Assembly (NCBI GenBank): GCA_964035575.1
Contig: OZ037934.1
Coordinates: 434,001-498,000, forward strand
Origin: Rhynchopus sp. YZ270_cl-10
Taxonomy: Eukaryota; Euglenozoa; Diplonemea; Diplonemida; Diplonemidae
Length of the DNA: 64,000 nucleotides
Direction of reading: 5' to 3'
In this document: piece by piece, positions 19,904 to 30,624 of the stretch
Layout of the letters: each line of letters begins with the position of its first letter
How positions within the stretch are numbered: position 1 is the stretch's first letter
The notes under the pieces: generated by a model
Seen by the model: the letters and a program-made list of their open reading frames with translations, nothing else
Databases searched by the model: none
What the model was told of the DNA's origin: nothing
Position numbers and translations under genes: made by a program

Positions 19904-21621
19904 ATGGACGATGGGTTGCAGAAGGCAATGCAGGACAGGATGTCCAAGATGCGCGCTCAGGCGCATCGGGGACGCTACCAGGGGGGGACGGGGACGCAGC
20001 TGGTGCGCACAGAGGAGGGGCCAAAACCGACGTACGTGCCAGGTAGCATGTCCACGAGTGAGGGTTTGAACCAATCTAGCGGTGATGGTGGTGGGGGTGG
20101 GGGTGGCGGGGGACTCTTCGGTAACAACGTGCCCTCGCAACAGGGCCACAACGGCACAACAACTAACTTCAGCCACAGCAGCAGTTCTTACAACTCCAGT
20201 AACGGTATGGTTGCTCTTGCCCCTGGGACGCAGACTGTCAATGGAGGCCGCTCGAACACCACCTCCCAACCTAACGATAAAACGGAGGATGAAGAAGGGG
20301 CGGAACGTCTCAGGCAGAAGCTAGCGCAAATGGGCATATCCGAAACAGTGGCTCCCCTGCAGCAATGTATGGTTCTTTTATATTTTTTGTCACCTAAGGA
20401 AGAAATATAAACAAAGCATTTTGAAACACACTTTTGTACCCCTGGTGGTTTTCTGGGTCAGGGTGCCCCCAGAAATGAAATGCCCCCCCTTCTTCTCGTT
20501 GTTTGTTGTTTGTTGATCGCATCCAGAAAGAAAAAGCACAATACATAACGTACCATTCATATCCACAGCTGCCGCCGTCCCCGAGCCGCAACCCGCCACC
20601 GTCCGCATGCAGCCGAAGCTCGACATCACCGACAAACGAGGGTTTCTTGGGCGTGCACCCCCTAAGTATGTTTCTGTGTTGTGCCTCGACACCCCTGGTA
20701 TTAGGTCACCACACATAACCCCCCTCCACTCCTCTCATATCTGTTTTTGTCTCTAAACAACACAACGTTGTGAAACGCATCCGATGCTGCATAAAGGCAG
20801 CAGAGAGAGGCTTAGGGATCTAAAAAAAACTTTTTTATTTCACTTTTTTTACAGAGTCGGCATGGTGTGTTGCCACATCGTTAGAGACCGCAGCGGGATG
20901 AAGAAGCTTCACCCTGAGTACTCTTTATATTTGGAGAGCGGTGGGGACCCGAAGTTCCTGCTGGCTGCGAGGAAACGCAAGAAGAACAAGACAAGCAACT
21001 ACCTCATCTCGATGGACCCAGAGGACCTCCACCGCAACTCCGGGAACTTCTACGGCAAGGTGCGGAGCAACTTCCTCGGGACTGAGTTCACCATCTACGA
21101 CCGCGGCGAGAAGCCCTCTAAGGAGGGCGGGCTCTCCATGCGCCAGGAGCTTGCCGCTGTCCTCTACGAAACGAACATCATTGGCACCAAGGGTCCTCGC
21201 CGGATGACCGCGGTGGTGCCTGCAGTAGACGCCTCAGGGAAGCGCTCCCAATGGAAGCCTGACGGCAGTGAAGACTCTGAAGTGCTGATCACAGCGTACA
21301 AAGGCCAGGAGCGTGCCGAAGATATGATGATCTTGGAAAACAAAAAGCCGGCGTGGGATGAGGCGCTTCGGGCGTATGTTCTGAACTTCAAGGGGCGGGT
21401 GACGGTGGCATCAGTGAAAAACTTCCAGCTCGTCGAAAGGGGTACTGAAAAGGTATGAGAATGTGAGAGGCTACAATAATTATTGACACACACAGGTTCT
21501 GCTCCAGTTCGGGAAGACATCCTCCGATAAGTTCACCCTGGACTTCCAGTACCCTATCAACGGTCTGCAGGCATTTTCCATTGCTCTGACTGCATTTGAC
21601 AACAAACTGGCCTGCGAATGA
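19904..21621 (+). CDS. TUB: Tubby-family protein (four exons)
   Basis: Exons 19904-20366, 20569-20665, 20855-21452 and 21496-21621 join in frame to 427 residues; every intron starts GTATG and ends CAG. The N-terminal 165 residues are low complexity (Gly run, Ser/Asn-rich). The C-terminal Tubby domain starts with [10 protein letters not shown] and [16 protein letters not shown], and includes [35 protein letters not shown] and [20 protein letters not shown], ending at the invariant FDNKLACE. Lys255 and Arg257 (GKVRSN) match the two residues that bind PI(4,5)P2 in mouse Tubby. Tubby-like proteins carry membrane cargo to cilia through phosphoinositide binding. The last intron is only 43 nt. No F-box or IFT-A-binding helix is obvious at the N-terminus. 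Confidence 0.93.
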
Positions 21622-21782
21622 AAAGTCAATGCCATCTCAACACTAGAAATGCGTTTTTTCGAGCAAAAAAAAAAAGAAGAAGAAAAAAAGAAAAACTGGA
21701 AAAGAAAGAAGAAAAAAAAACGGTTCTCTCACTTTAGAAGATCGTGCACGAGAGGATCCATCAAGTTTTTGTTTACCCCCCC

Positions 21783-21848
21783 GGTACAGCCGGTCATGTA
21801 CCAAGGTACACTGTCACGAGAGGGCTTTTGTATTTCAACTCTACTTTT
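21783..21848 (+). repeat. Dispersed repeat family R4, 3' of the Tubby gene
   Basis: A clean copy: GGTACAGCCGGTCATGTACC is itself a GGTAC/GTACC hairpin, then AAGGTACACTGTCACGAGAG and GGCTTTTGTATTTCAACTC. It starts 160 bp after the stop codon. Confidence 0.75.
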
Positions 21849-22376
21849 ATTTTTTTTGTTGGCTGGGATTAATATTCCCATAACCCCCTTCTTGAGACCA
21901 GACGTTTCAAGAGGGAGAGTGCTGCGACCGCTGGCTAACTGTTCGTGTGTTTCTTTCTTTGTGGTTGGGAGGGGTCCCACCCACGGTGCACCACTCAATT
22001 GTACCAACGCTACAGTGTTCGTGAGGGGCTTTGTTTTGCATTGCAAGTCAAAATTTGTTTGCGCTTTTTCGCGTGCATGCCGTCTAAGTAAAGATATGTG
22101 TATGTGCACGAGAGGCACCTTCACATCTTTCAAGCTTTCTTCAAGGGGACCGACCATTTCAACCTATCTTCACTCGAAATACAGATGCGCGTTCGGTTCA
22201 TGTTACAAAAAAAAATTTTTTTTTGAAAAAGAAAATCCAGTTATTCCAATAAAACCCCCCCTTTTCCCGCGCCTAACTAAAAAAAAAGACACTCGACCAG
22301 AAGGAGGACATCTTCCCCTGATGAGTGAACGATTTTTTTTTTCAAAATAAAATGTGCCCTATGTGGAAACTGTGTG
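21849..22376. other. Spacer with fragments of the ACGAGAGGC repeat
   Basis: GTGCACGAGAGGCACCTTCA at about 22105-22125 with CTTTCAAGCTTTC is a copy of a small family also at 23131, 32173 and 53489. CAACGCTACAGTGTTCGTGA at 22005 looks like a worn R4. No gene is supported. Confidence 0.45.
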
Positions 22377-22377
22377 T

Positions 22378-22470
22378 CAATGAAGTGCTCTCCGGGGGGA
22401 TTTATACAATTCTGTGGAGAACCCATGCCTCAGCGGTCCGCCAATGAAGAGTGAGACGTATTGCACTTTT
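22378..22470 (+). repeat. Dispersed repeat family g, diverged copy
   Basis: CAATGAAGTGCTCTCCGGGG, then TCCGCCAATGAAGAGTGAGA and GTATTGCACTTTTATC. It has the same order of modules as 36343-36424. Confidence 0.55.
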
Positions 22471-22481
22471 ATCTTCTGGTT

Positions 22482-22720
22482 TTTTTTTGGCCCCAAAGAG
22501 ATTTCCTCTTGGCCAAGGTAGTCAGTGGGGAGCGTATTGCAGTAATAAAAAAAACATCACCACAGAAAATATTTATTACACACTTTACGCACAAACAAAC
22601 TACTGTTGTTTTACGCACATTACTTTGTGAGCGGAAAGTGTCACGCGTTACCCCAACCGTGCTCCACAACACCACCACCCAACAGGTGAGATATAGTGTG
22701 TGAGGAAGCGTCAACGCATA
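22482..22720 (+). repeat. Composite repeat j (GCGTATTGCAGTA plus GTGAGCGGAAAGTGTCA modules)
   Basis: GATTTCCTCTTGGCCAAGG, AGCGTATTGCAGTAATAAAA, ATATTTATTACACACTTTAC and GTGAGCGGAAAGTGTCACGC, then CCACCACCCAACAGGTGAGA. The first module recurs at 28138-28200 and 63312-63412, the second at 34676-34770 and in part at 46563-46640, always in this orientation. Confidence 0.65.
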
Positions 22721-23130
22721 CAGACAACTACAAGAAGGGGTGAGGGAACGGCAAAGTGAACACTTTTCCTCCTCCCTCTGGTGGCGGTGGGGTGGGTTTG
22801 GGGGTTAGAGACTGTGCGTTTGCGTGAAAGAATCATCTTTCAAATTTCTGCCTTTTTTTTTTTTTTTTGGTCTTCCGCACTTCAGAGATGAAGTGCGTGT
22901 GTTTTTTCTGTTTCACAGCTTTGCCGTGTTTTTGCCATTGTTTTTTTTTTTTCTCTTAACATGCGTCTGTGTTTTGTCTCCCCCCCACTAACAACCAAAA
23001 ATAAACTAAATAATAATCTCAGAACCAGTCTTTTTTTTTCGACTATAACCATACACCCCATCCTTCTCAGATACGCTATCCCTTTCTATCCACAGCCCTC
23101 TTTTGTCATAGCCTTGGGCTCTCCCCCTTT

Positions 23131-23176
23131 TGTAATGTGTGTGCACGAGAGGCACATTCATTCAAGTTTTCTTTTT
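23131..23176 (+). repeat. Dispersed GTGCACGAGAGGCACATTC repeat
   Basis: GTGTGTGCACGAGAGGCACA then TTCATTCAAGTTTTCTTTT. It is closely matched at 32172-32212. Confidence 0.6.
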
Positions 23177-23465
23177 GCTTTTTTCCGTTCAGTATTCCTT
23201 TGTAATCTCCTTTCTCTAGTTTGTTTGTTTTTTTGTTTTTTTTGTTTTTTTTTTTGCCCCAAAAAAAAAGGGTACCCATCCAACAAATTAGTGTTTTGTT
23301 ATTTGTGTGCAATTAAGTAAGTGTCGTGTGCATAAAGTTGTGACTACTGGTCATGCGCCAAAAAGCTGCACACTGTTCAACCCGAGAAGAGCTTTTTTGT
23401 ATTCCAAGTAAAATTTCTTCCCCCATCTGGGTGGGTGGGGTGTATAGTGTGGTGGGCATTTATTA

Positions 23466-23588
23466 GATGTAAACCACGAAAATGGATTGTAGGACTGCAT
23501 GGGTTGGGGTGTCCACCCCCCTGGTACAGCCGGTCATACCAAAGGTACACTGTTCACGAGAGGGCTTTGTATTTCAACTCTACTTTTG
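23466..23588 (+). repeat. Full R4 unit with its upstream module
   Basis: ATGTAAACCACGAAAATGGA, TTGTAGGACTGCATGG and a GGGGTGTCCACCCCCC hairpin precede GGTACAGCCGGTCATACCA and CACGAGAGGGCTTTGTATTT. It shows the full length of the family, about 120 bp. Confidence 0.75.
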
Positions 23589-23723
23589 TTTTGTGTCAGG
23601 AAAGGTTTTAACGTGAGAGCGAAAACCTGGCAGCAGACTGCTTGCAGCTGGCAGCTATACTAACCTGCCAGAGTATCAAAAAAAGAAAAAAATACCTTTT
23701 TTCGTGAGTGAACTTTTTGGACA

Positions 23724-23788
23724 GTGGAGATTGCACAACTGTGGCAACGCAACCGAGGCAACTACACTACTCCAACAATTTATCAAAT
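23724..23788 (+). repeat. Dispersed repeat family R1
   Basis: GTGGAGATTGCACAACTGTG, GCAACGCAACCGAGGCAACT, ACACTACTCCAACAATTTAT, CAAA. A near-consensus copy between two R4 units. Confidence 0.75.
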
Positions 23789-23983
23789 AAAAGAAAAAAT
23801 CTCATTGTGCCCGACCCACCGCTGTGGGGCGATTGCCGACAAAAAAAGTTTAAAAAAAAACGCGAACAGTGCGTCTGCGTCTGCCTTGTATACGGTGAGG
23901 CGTTTTGCACCATTCAACCTTTATTCGTTCCTCCGATATTTCCTTGCGTAAATTCACCCCCTCCCCCTTTTTTTTGCATATCA

Positions 23984-24070
23984 GATGTAAACCACGAAAT
24001 GGGTGCAGGACAGCATGCTTGGGGTCTAATGGTATTACACTGTCACAAGAGGGCTTTGTATTTTAGGTCA
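23984..24070 (+). repeat. R4 unit, internally shortened
   Basis: The upstream module ATGTAAACCACGAAATGG is followed by TACACTGTCACAAGAGGGCT without the GGTACAGCCGG hairpin. Confidence 0.65.
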
Positions 24071-24172
24071 TTGCCCCCCCGACCGGACCCTACATCCGAG
24101 GATTTATGTCCCTGTGTTCGCAATGATCGCCGTTCATCTGGCTGGATGAGCGGAAGCGGGAGTAGCACATAT

Positions 24173-24262
24173 CAGATGTAAACGAAATGGATTGTAGGAT
24201 TGCATGGTTGGGGTAGCCGTACACTGTCACGAGAGGGCTTTGTATTTCACGGCAACTTTTTT
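24173..24262 (+). repeat. R4 unit, internally shortened
   Basis: ATCAGATGTAAACGAAATGG, ATTGTAGGATTGCATGG, then GTACACTGTCACGAGAGGGC. This is the third R4 unit within 800 bp, the closest thing to a tandem cluster of the family. Confidence 0.65.
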
Positions 24263-25023
24263 GTTTTGTATACCAACTATGATCTTAGCAATGTTGCAGC
24301 CTTTCAAAAATTTTTCTAAGATTTGTAACAGATGGTGCACAGATGTAATCGGCACATTCATCTTTTCAGGGTAGTTTCTTCCTTTCCATCATCGCACTGT
24401 CTCTATTGTTTCTTTTAAGGTGACTTAGCAACGACGTTGCCTTCCTATCTCGCGTTTCGTTGTCTTTTTTTCGCCCCCTTTTTTAACATTCTGCTCTTCT
24501 CTTGACAGAGAAGTGCAAAAAGAAAAAAACATTCTTTTTTCTTTGCCCTCTTAAATAGGCTCCCCCTAAATAAAAACTTAGAAAAGGGAATGAGCAGAAA
24601 AAACCCCCAAATTTGTGTGGCAGTCCTTTTATTGTTGGTATATGCTCAAATGGGTACGTCTGTACTAAGAGCAGAATCTTTTTTGAAAATCCAGAGGGGA
24701 AAAAAGCTTTTTTATATTGGGGCTGTCCTCGGGTGTATGCACTAATGCGACCAGGTTTTCAAAAAAAAGGGTCGAAGTGGAAGTCGGTCTAGGCTTGCGC
24801 AGAATATGGCCCCGAAGTGTGTGAAGATGTTTGCGGGTTTGCCGATGAGTTTTCCCATCAAGGTACTGTGCTTGAGGCGATCAGTTGAAATAAATTTTAA
24901 AAAAAAAAGTCTGTAGGTAAGGTCATAGACGGAACGTCCATGTGGGCAGCTGCTAATATGGGCACCCCAAAAAAACAGGATATGGGCAAAAAAGGCGCCC
25001 ATATCCGCCCATATTTACGGGCA

Positions 25024-25642
25024 ATATGGGCATATGGGCATATGGGCATATGGGCATATGGGCATATGGGCATATGGGCATATGGGCATATGGGCATATG
25101 GGCATATGGGCATATGGGCATATGGGCATATGGGCATATGGGCATATGGGCATATGGGCATATGGGCATATGGGCATATGGGCATATGGGCATATGGGCA
25201 TATGGGCATATGGGCATATGGGCATATGGGCATATGGGCATATGGGCATATGGGCATATGGGCATATGGGCATATGGGCATATGGGCATATGGGCATATG
25301 GGCATATGGGCATATGGGCATATGGGCATATGGGCATATGGGCATATGGGCATATGGGCATATGGGCATATGGGCATATGGGCATATGGGCATATGGGCA
25401 TATGGGCATATGGGCATATGGGCATATGGGCATATGGGCATATGGGCATATGGGCATATGGGCATATGGGCATATGGGCATATGGGCATATGGGCATATG
25501 GGCATATGGGCATATGGGCATATGGGCATATGGGCATATGGGCATATGGGCATATGGGCATATGGGCATATGGGCATATGGGCATATGGGCATATGGGCA
25601 TATGGGCATATGGGCATATGGGCATATGGGCATATGGGCATA
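25024..25642. repeat. Perfect 8-bp satellite, about 77 units of GGGCATAT
   Basis: No unit differs over about 618 bp. Because 8 is not a multiple of 3 and the unit has no stop codon in any phase on either strand, all six frames are open (MGIWAYGH and MPICPYAH repeats); these are not genes. Confidence 0.97.
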
Positions 25643-25801
25643 CACGACGGGACCCAGTGACAAGTGACAAGTGAAAATGACAAGTGAATGACAAGTGAAA
25701 AAGGTGACAAGTAAATAGCCTATCCCCATAGAAAGTCACTTGTCATGACAAGTGAAATGACATGTGATTTCACTTGTCACTTGTCACTGGGTCCCGTCGT
25801 G
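25643..25801. mobile_element. ACAAGTG-word element, copy 2, nested in the satellite element
   Basis: Ends CACGACGGGACCCAGTGACA are inverted and flanked by TA at 25641-25642 and 25802-25803. The core AATAGCCTATCCCCATAGAA matches copy 1 at 2807-3077. The satellite on its left and ATGGGCAAAATAC on its right are the interrupted host element. Confidence 0.85.
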
Positions 25802-25865
25802 TATGGGCAAAATACTCCGCCCGTATTGCCCATATTTTTTTGTGCCCATATGGGCGTTCCATCTA

Positions 25866-26277
25866 TGATAAAAGCCGTGATTAAAGTCTGTGGTAAGGTA
25901 AGGTACCTTTTTTGTGATGATATTATTCTTTTTTGGCTCACAGCACACCCACCTTGTGAGGGGTGTGTGATTTTTTTGTCGACACAAAAAAAAGCAAAAC
26001 AAAACAGCAACAAAACATGCGAAAGAAAACTACTAAATCCTCCTTTTATAAAAAAAACTTTCTAAAAAAAAAAAGGAAAATTCTTCCCCCCTTTTCCCCC
26101 TCTTTTCCCCCTCTTTTTGAACTCTTTCCCCCTTTATTGAAACTAACGTACGGACTATCCTGGACGGTCCCCCCGCTGTGCATATCGCGCCTCATTTGAG
26201 CACTGTCCGACCCTCTTAAAAGGCTATCATTCCCAATTTGTCAACACCAACAACAGCTGCAAAAAGAAAAAAAAGAA
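25866..26277. other. Spacer, T/C- and A-rich
   Basis: No gene is supported. Pyrimidine-rich CCCCTTTT runs at 26085-26130 and CCAACAACAGCTGC near 26247 precede the R1 and R2 copies and the small two-exon gene. Confidence 0.35.
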
Positions 26278-26347
26278 GTGGAGATTTGCACAAAACTGTG
26301 GCAACACAACCCGAGGCAAACTACAGTACTCCAACAATTTTATCAAA
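26278..26347 (+). repeat. Dispersed repeat family R1
   Basis: GTGGAGATTTGCACAAAACT, GTGGCAACACAACCCGAGGC and CCAACAATTTTATCAAAG, directly followed by an R2 copy. This R1-R2 order is also seen at 44065-44156. Confidence 0.75.
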
Positions 26348-26356
26348 GAAAAAATA

Positions 26357-26406
26357 GTGGAGCACACTCTAGGGTAGCTACACTAATACAACCAACTTTT
26401 CAAAAA
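26357..26406 (+). repeat. Dispersed repeat family R2
   Basis: GTGGAGCACACTCTAGGGTA, GCTACACTAATACAACCAAC, TTTTCAAAAA. It lies about 170 bp upstream of the 26580 start codon. Confidence 0.75.
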
Positions 26407-26579
26407 TTAAATACACCACAGAACATACCCCGCACAAAAAAAACACTTTATTCGACTTTCATTTTTCTAGAAGCGTTACTTAAAAAGCTCCACAAAACCA
26501 CCGCCACTGCGTTTTCCCCCTCTCTTTCTTTCTTCCTCGTCTTCGTCGTTTTCTTCCTCTTCACAAAACCCTTTTCAAG

Positions 26580-27196
26580 ATGTTCCGTGTCGTCTCCACC
26601 GAAGCCATGGAGCACATCACCGCACCCCACAGCCCCATGCTGCGCCCCACCACCAAGACCTTCTTCGACGAGCCCCTCGACCTTGGTCAGTGGACCGGCT
26701 CGAACGAAACCACCATGGTTCAAATCGAGAGAAAGTCTGCAAGCAACGCATTCACCCTCATGGACTGGCTGAAGAGCACCAGGTCACCGTATGTTTGCCA
26801 TTTTTTTTTTCTATTTTTGGGGGCTGGGGGGGTCACGTGAATTCGCCGAGCGGTTGTGAACCGCTTCCGTTTTCTTACGGTACGGAACACTCACGTCCTA
26901 CCCGTTTTGTATGAGTTCGAACTGAGATGCGTTTTAGCACATTTCAACTATTCATTTTTATACCTACAAAGCGTAGCTCAAAAGGAGAAATAGTTCAGAT
27001 ACGGTCGCCAAATCACCCCTCCAGGGTAATTGTGCAATCAACGAAAAAAAAAAATCCTTTTACCTACCAGAGTTACTATTTTCCATATTTCTCTTAACGC
27101 AGGACACCCCCGTGCTCCGTGACGCTTTCTTCCGTATCTGACAACGGGTGCTCGACAGACGATATCTCCAGCAGCCAGGACGAAGAAACAGAATAG
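26580..27196 (+). CDS. Two-exon 100-residue protein, unknown family
   Basis: Exon 1 (26580-26788) has coding composition and starts at an ATG in CAAGATGTTC context. It ends AGGTCACC before GTATGTTT. Exon 2 (27103-27196) follows a TTAACGCAG acceptor, joins in frame and stops at TAG. The product is MFRVVSTEAMEHITAPHS, then TKTFFDEPLDLGQWTGSNET, MVQIERKSASNAFTLMDWLK and a Ser/Thr/Asp-rich acidic tail ending SSSQDEETE. There is no signal peptide or membrane helix. I do not recognise the family; the size and the conserved-looking FFDEPLDLGQW and AFTLMDWL blocks suggest a small adaptor or regulator, which is inference. The 314-nt intron is largely made of a family k copy followed by a family l copy. 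Confidence 0.7.
26817..26950 (+). repeat. Repeat family k inside the intron of the 26580 gene
   Basis: GCGGTTGTGAACCGC hairpin, TTCCGTTTTCTTACGGTACG, then GATGCGTTTTAGCACATTTC. Unlike the copies at 13690 and 53325 it lacks the TATAAAGAGG head. Confidence 0.7.
26962..27085 (+). repeat. Repeat family l inside the intron of the 26580 gene
   Basis: AAGGAGAAATAGTTCAGATA, CGGTCGCCAAATCACCCCTC, TTGTGCAATCAACG and CTACCAGAGTTACTATTTTC. It is matched at 54540-54657 and, in its second half, at 42925-42985. The match stops close to the acceptor. Confidence 0.65.
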
Positions 27197-27620
27197 AGAA
27201 AAGGTGCCAAACGGTGCTTTTTATTGAGGTCAGAACGGAGGTGCCCAATGCATCAACAAAAAAAATAGCTGTTCCGCAGAGCTGAGAGGCTATTCTACAA
27301 CACCGAGCAAAAAACCTACAAGAAAAAAAAAAATAAGGTCACGCGCCGTCGCGGGTAAAAAAAGAAAAGAAAAACTTCCCCTATCTCTCCCCAAAATTCC
27401 CAACCCCGTCGTTTTTTTTTTTTTTTTTTTTTTGGTGTTGTTCAACTTAGCCCAAGGCTCGACTTTTTTTTTTCCACATCAAACTGGACAGGGCGAGGGG
27501 GGTACGTTTACTATGCACATGAAAAGCACTTGGTCCGAGCGAAGCGAGGGCCAGATGTCTTACAATCTGTACAGTGCCGGTTAGTTAGAACGAGGCACAA
27601 AAGTGAACAAAACTAGAGAT

Positions 27621-27657
<37 letters not shown>

Positions 27658-28670
27658 AAAAAAAAAATATTGTGTCAAGACATTTTTAGGAGTGGAAAAC
27701 CTCCCCCCTGGGCAGGTCTCTCCTCAACGAAACAAAAAGAAATTTTTTTTATTCCCCCTTTTTTCTCTCCCCTCCCTCTTCCCCTTCACCCTCTTCCTCC
27801 AAGTAGGATTTAGAACCTTGGGTAAACTAAGAGGGTATCCGTCAATGAATTAAAACAGCAAGGTAACAACAACAAAAAAAAAAAAAGCTTCACAGAAAAA
27901 AAACCCCCCGTCAAAAATCCGTGGTGTACAGTAGGCTCTCCGACCCCGTCTACAACACCATTACGAAAAGTTAAACAGAGCGCAAAAGCACTTTCAAAAA
28001 ACATTTTCAAAAACCCCCTTGTCAAAAAATCTGTCGTGGATAGTGCGCTTGACAACGTGAGATGCACTTTATTCACAACAAAATGTTTTTCCTCTTTCAC
28101 GGCCTTTGAGGTTTCCTCTTTCACGGCCAGGGAGGGGGGGGGAGCGTATTGCAGTAAAAAATATCAACACAGAACTATTTTATTACACACTTTACGCAAC
28201 AAAACAAAATTCCCCCCTTTTTTTGAGTAGTTGTGCCAATCCCCCTTTAGAACCTCTTCCCATTTGCTTCGTTGGAGGAGGTCCCCCCTTATGGACTCAG
28301 ATGTAGGAACGAATGCAATAAAAAAAATCAAAAGGGGGGACTTTGCAACTGAGAAACCATTCCCTTCTCAAAAAAAAAAATTTTTTTTTCCCCAATACAA
28401 AAAAAAAATTACCCCTTTCTTCCATTTCCCTCAAAATTCCCCATTCAGCAACAAGTTTATGTGACACAAAGTTATCCCCACCCCATCTCTTTTAAAACAC
28501 TCCCACCCTCCCCAATACAGAAATCTGTTTTTGTCCCCAGACTGCCCCCCTGTTTTGGATACGGAGTGCCTTTTGTTTTAAATAAAAAGTAATTTATTGC
28601 TTTTATCTATTCAAAAAAAAATATTTATTTATCAAAAACCCCTCTCTCTCTTTTACTCTTTTAGAATCAG

Positions 28671-28794
28671 ATGTAAACCACGAAATGGATTGTAGGCATG
28701 GTCGGAGGGGGGAGGTTCACCCCCCTGGGTACAGCTGGATGTACCAAAAGGTACACTGTTCACGAGAGGGCTGTTGTATTTCAAAGTTTATAAT
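28671..28794 (+). repeat. Full R4 unit
   Basis: ATGTAAACCACGAAATGGAT, TTGTAGGCATGGTCGGAGG, GGTTCACCCCCCTGGGTACA and TTCACGAGAGGGCTGTTGTA. The hairpin arm is altered to GGTACAGCTGGATGTACC, which still pairs GGTAC with GTACC. Confidence 0.7.
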
Positions 28795-30482
28795 GCTTTG
28801 CTTCAAAGGAAAATTTCAAAAATACGTTTTTCTCAAAAAAGAAGAAAAAAAAAAATTAGGCGACTTTGTGTGGACATAACCAGTCTTTTTGGTTATGTGA
28901 ATGTTGCTTACAAAATAACACACAAAAAATATGAAAGGATTTGCCCAAAAGGTGACAACTGTACTAAAAATTATCAAAAAAAAAAAGTTGCAAAATAAAA
29001 AAAATGTGACGACACAACAATTATTCGACCCACAATAAACAAGCAGTGGTAATAGACGGTCTGTATGGCGGTCTCACTAAATCCACAGATATCAAAATTA
29101 AAAAAAAAAGCAAAAAATCAAAATAGATGCAAACAAAATACATCGTGATCAAAACCGTTGAGGGAATTTCATCTCTCCACGAGAATAACGCAAAAAAAAA
29201 AAAAAAAAAAAAAAAACGGGGTCGGATAAAACAAAACAAAAACTTGATTTATTATCTTTTTTTCTAGCCCAAAAAGAGAGACAAACAATATCAACTAAAA
29301 AAGTCAAGCGCAGAATATTTTGGTGTCCACTATTTAAAAAATACAAATTGTGAAGACTGTCTGTCTGGCAGCAACACTTGAAATAACAGATTATCAAAAA
29401 ACAAAAAAAAACATCAAAAAAATCAAAAAAAAAATCAAAAAAAATCCTTTTATAAGCTGATGCTTGTATCATAATTATGCTTTGTGATAAAGGTGTACTA
29501 ATCACTGTGTGGCTTAGGGTCATCTTTCACAGCACCTCCATTTAAAATAAAAATAAAAAATCAGCCACGGTAACATCCGGTCTATTTTAAACTTTTTTTT
29601 TTTCTCATCAGATTATGTGTAGCCGTCCATTGAGGCGGGTTGCACCTATTTTTCTTTTCTCACCCTTTTTTCTTCATTTTCAACAATTTTTTTTTAAATG
29701 CGCTACAATTTTGTGCCAACGACAGCTCACATTCCGACTCTCCCCGCTTTAAAAAAACCCAGCTTTTTTTCTCTTTTTCTCATGTTTTCTTTTGTCTCTA
29801 TCTTTCTCCATTGTTCTCCCCACCCTCCACCTTTTTTTGTGTGCTAAGCCATTCAAAAAAAATGGTAAAGGGATGGGTAGGGAGGGCCATGTGAAAAGTA
29901 CATCATTTGCACGGTGGACTCCAGCCTGTCCAGCATTGAGTCGCCGTGTATAAAGGAGAATTTTAAATTGAACTGGGTTTTGACCTACTGTTTTCTATTC
30001 CTCCCCTCCCCCTCGCGTCCCACCCGCCCCTTCCTTGAAATTGCAAAATGGATGGAAGGGGTGGGAGGGGGAGGGTCGGGGGGAGGAAAGAGAAATGGGA
30101 AAAGGTCACAACAATCTAACCTAGGGGGGTGGGAGGTTTGGTTGAGCGTTGTTTAGCGTTTCACAAATTGTATAGGAAAAAAGAAATAAAAAAAAAAAAT
30201 ATTTATCCCCTTTTCTTTCTCCCCTCCTTTTGCTTCTATGTGTGTGCTATTTGTTCGATATTTTCAATCATTTTATTTTAGATTTTATTTTATTTTATTT
30301 CGAGGCGTTGAAGGTGTTTGCACTTTCCAACGTCTTTTTTTAATTAGGTTTAAAAAAACCCCCCTTTCTCCTTTTCAAAAAAAAAAAAAGCATTTTTCTC
30401 AATCACATGCTTACTTTACAAATTCCAACAACTGCTATCAAGAAAGGTCGCCTGCAACAGAGACGAAAAAAAAAAAGAAATA

Positions 30483-30532
30483 GTGGAGTTCATCCTCGGG
30501 TGTCTACACTAATACAAACCAAGTTTTCAAAG
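30483..30532 (+). repeat. Dispersed repeat family R2, variant
   Basis: GTGGAGTTCATCCTCGGGTG, TCTACACTAATACAAACCAA, GTTTTCAAAG. The same TTCATCCTCGGGTGTC variant recurs at 54016, so at least two subfamilies exist. Confidence 0.7.
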
Positions 30533-30555
30533 AAAGAAAAGACTGTCGGAGGACA

Positions 30556-30624
30556 GTGGAGATTTGCACAAACTGTGGCAACACAACCGAGGCAACTACA
30601 CTACCTCCAACAATTTATCGAAAG
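30556..30624 (+). repeat. Dispersed repeat family R1
   Basis: GTGGAGATTTGCACAAACTG, TGGCAACACAACCGAGGCAA, CTACCTCCAACAATTTATCG. It begins 24 bp after an R2 copy. GACTGTCGGAGGACA before it is echoed by GACTGTCTTCCGGG after it. Confidence 0.75.

Larger units (their letters stand above)
24928..25863. mobile_element. TA-flanked element carrying an 8-bp (GGGCATAT)n satellite
   Basis: Inverted ends GA(C/T)GGAACG(T/C)CCAT and (G/A)TGGGCA, 21 bp with three differences, lie between TA at 24926-24927 and 25864-25865. The interior is the satellite plus a nested ACAAGTG element at 25643-25801. The direct repeat AAAGTCTGT(A/-)GGTAAGGT occurs just outside the left end (24906-24922) and again at 25883-25900. 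Confidence 0.8.

Noticed and set aside
25024-25642. Possible CRISPR-like array
   Set aside because: Units are contiguous with no spacers, and the DNA is eukaryotic; the scattered R1-R4 copies are not evenly spaced either.
24897-25739. Long open frames of MGIWAYGH and MPICPYAH repeats on both strands
   Set aside because: They are forced by an 8-bp stop-free satellite; all six frames are open and none has coding context.
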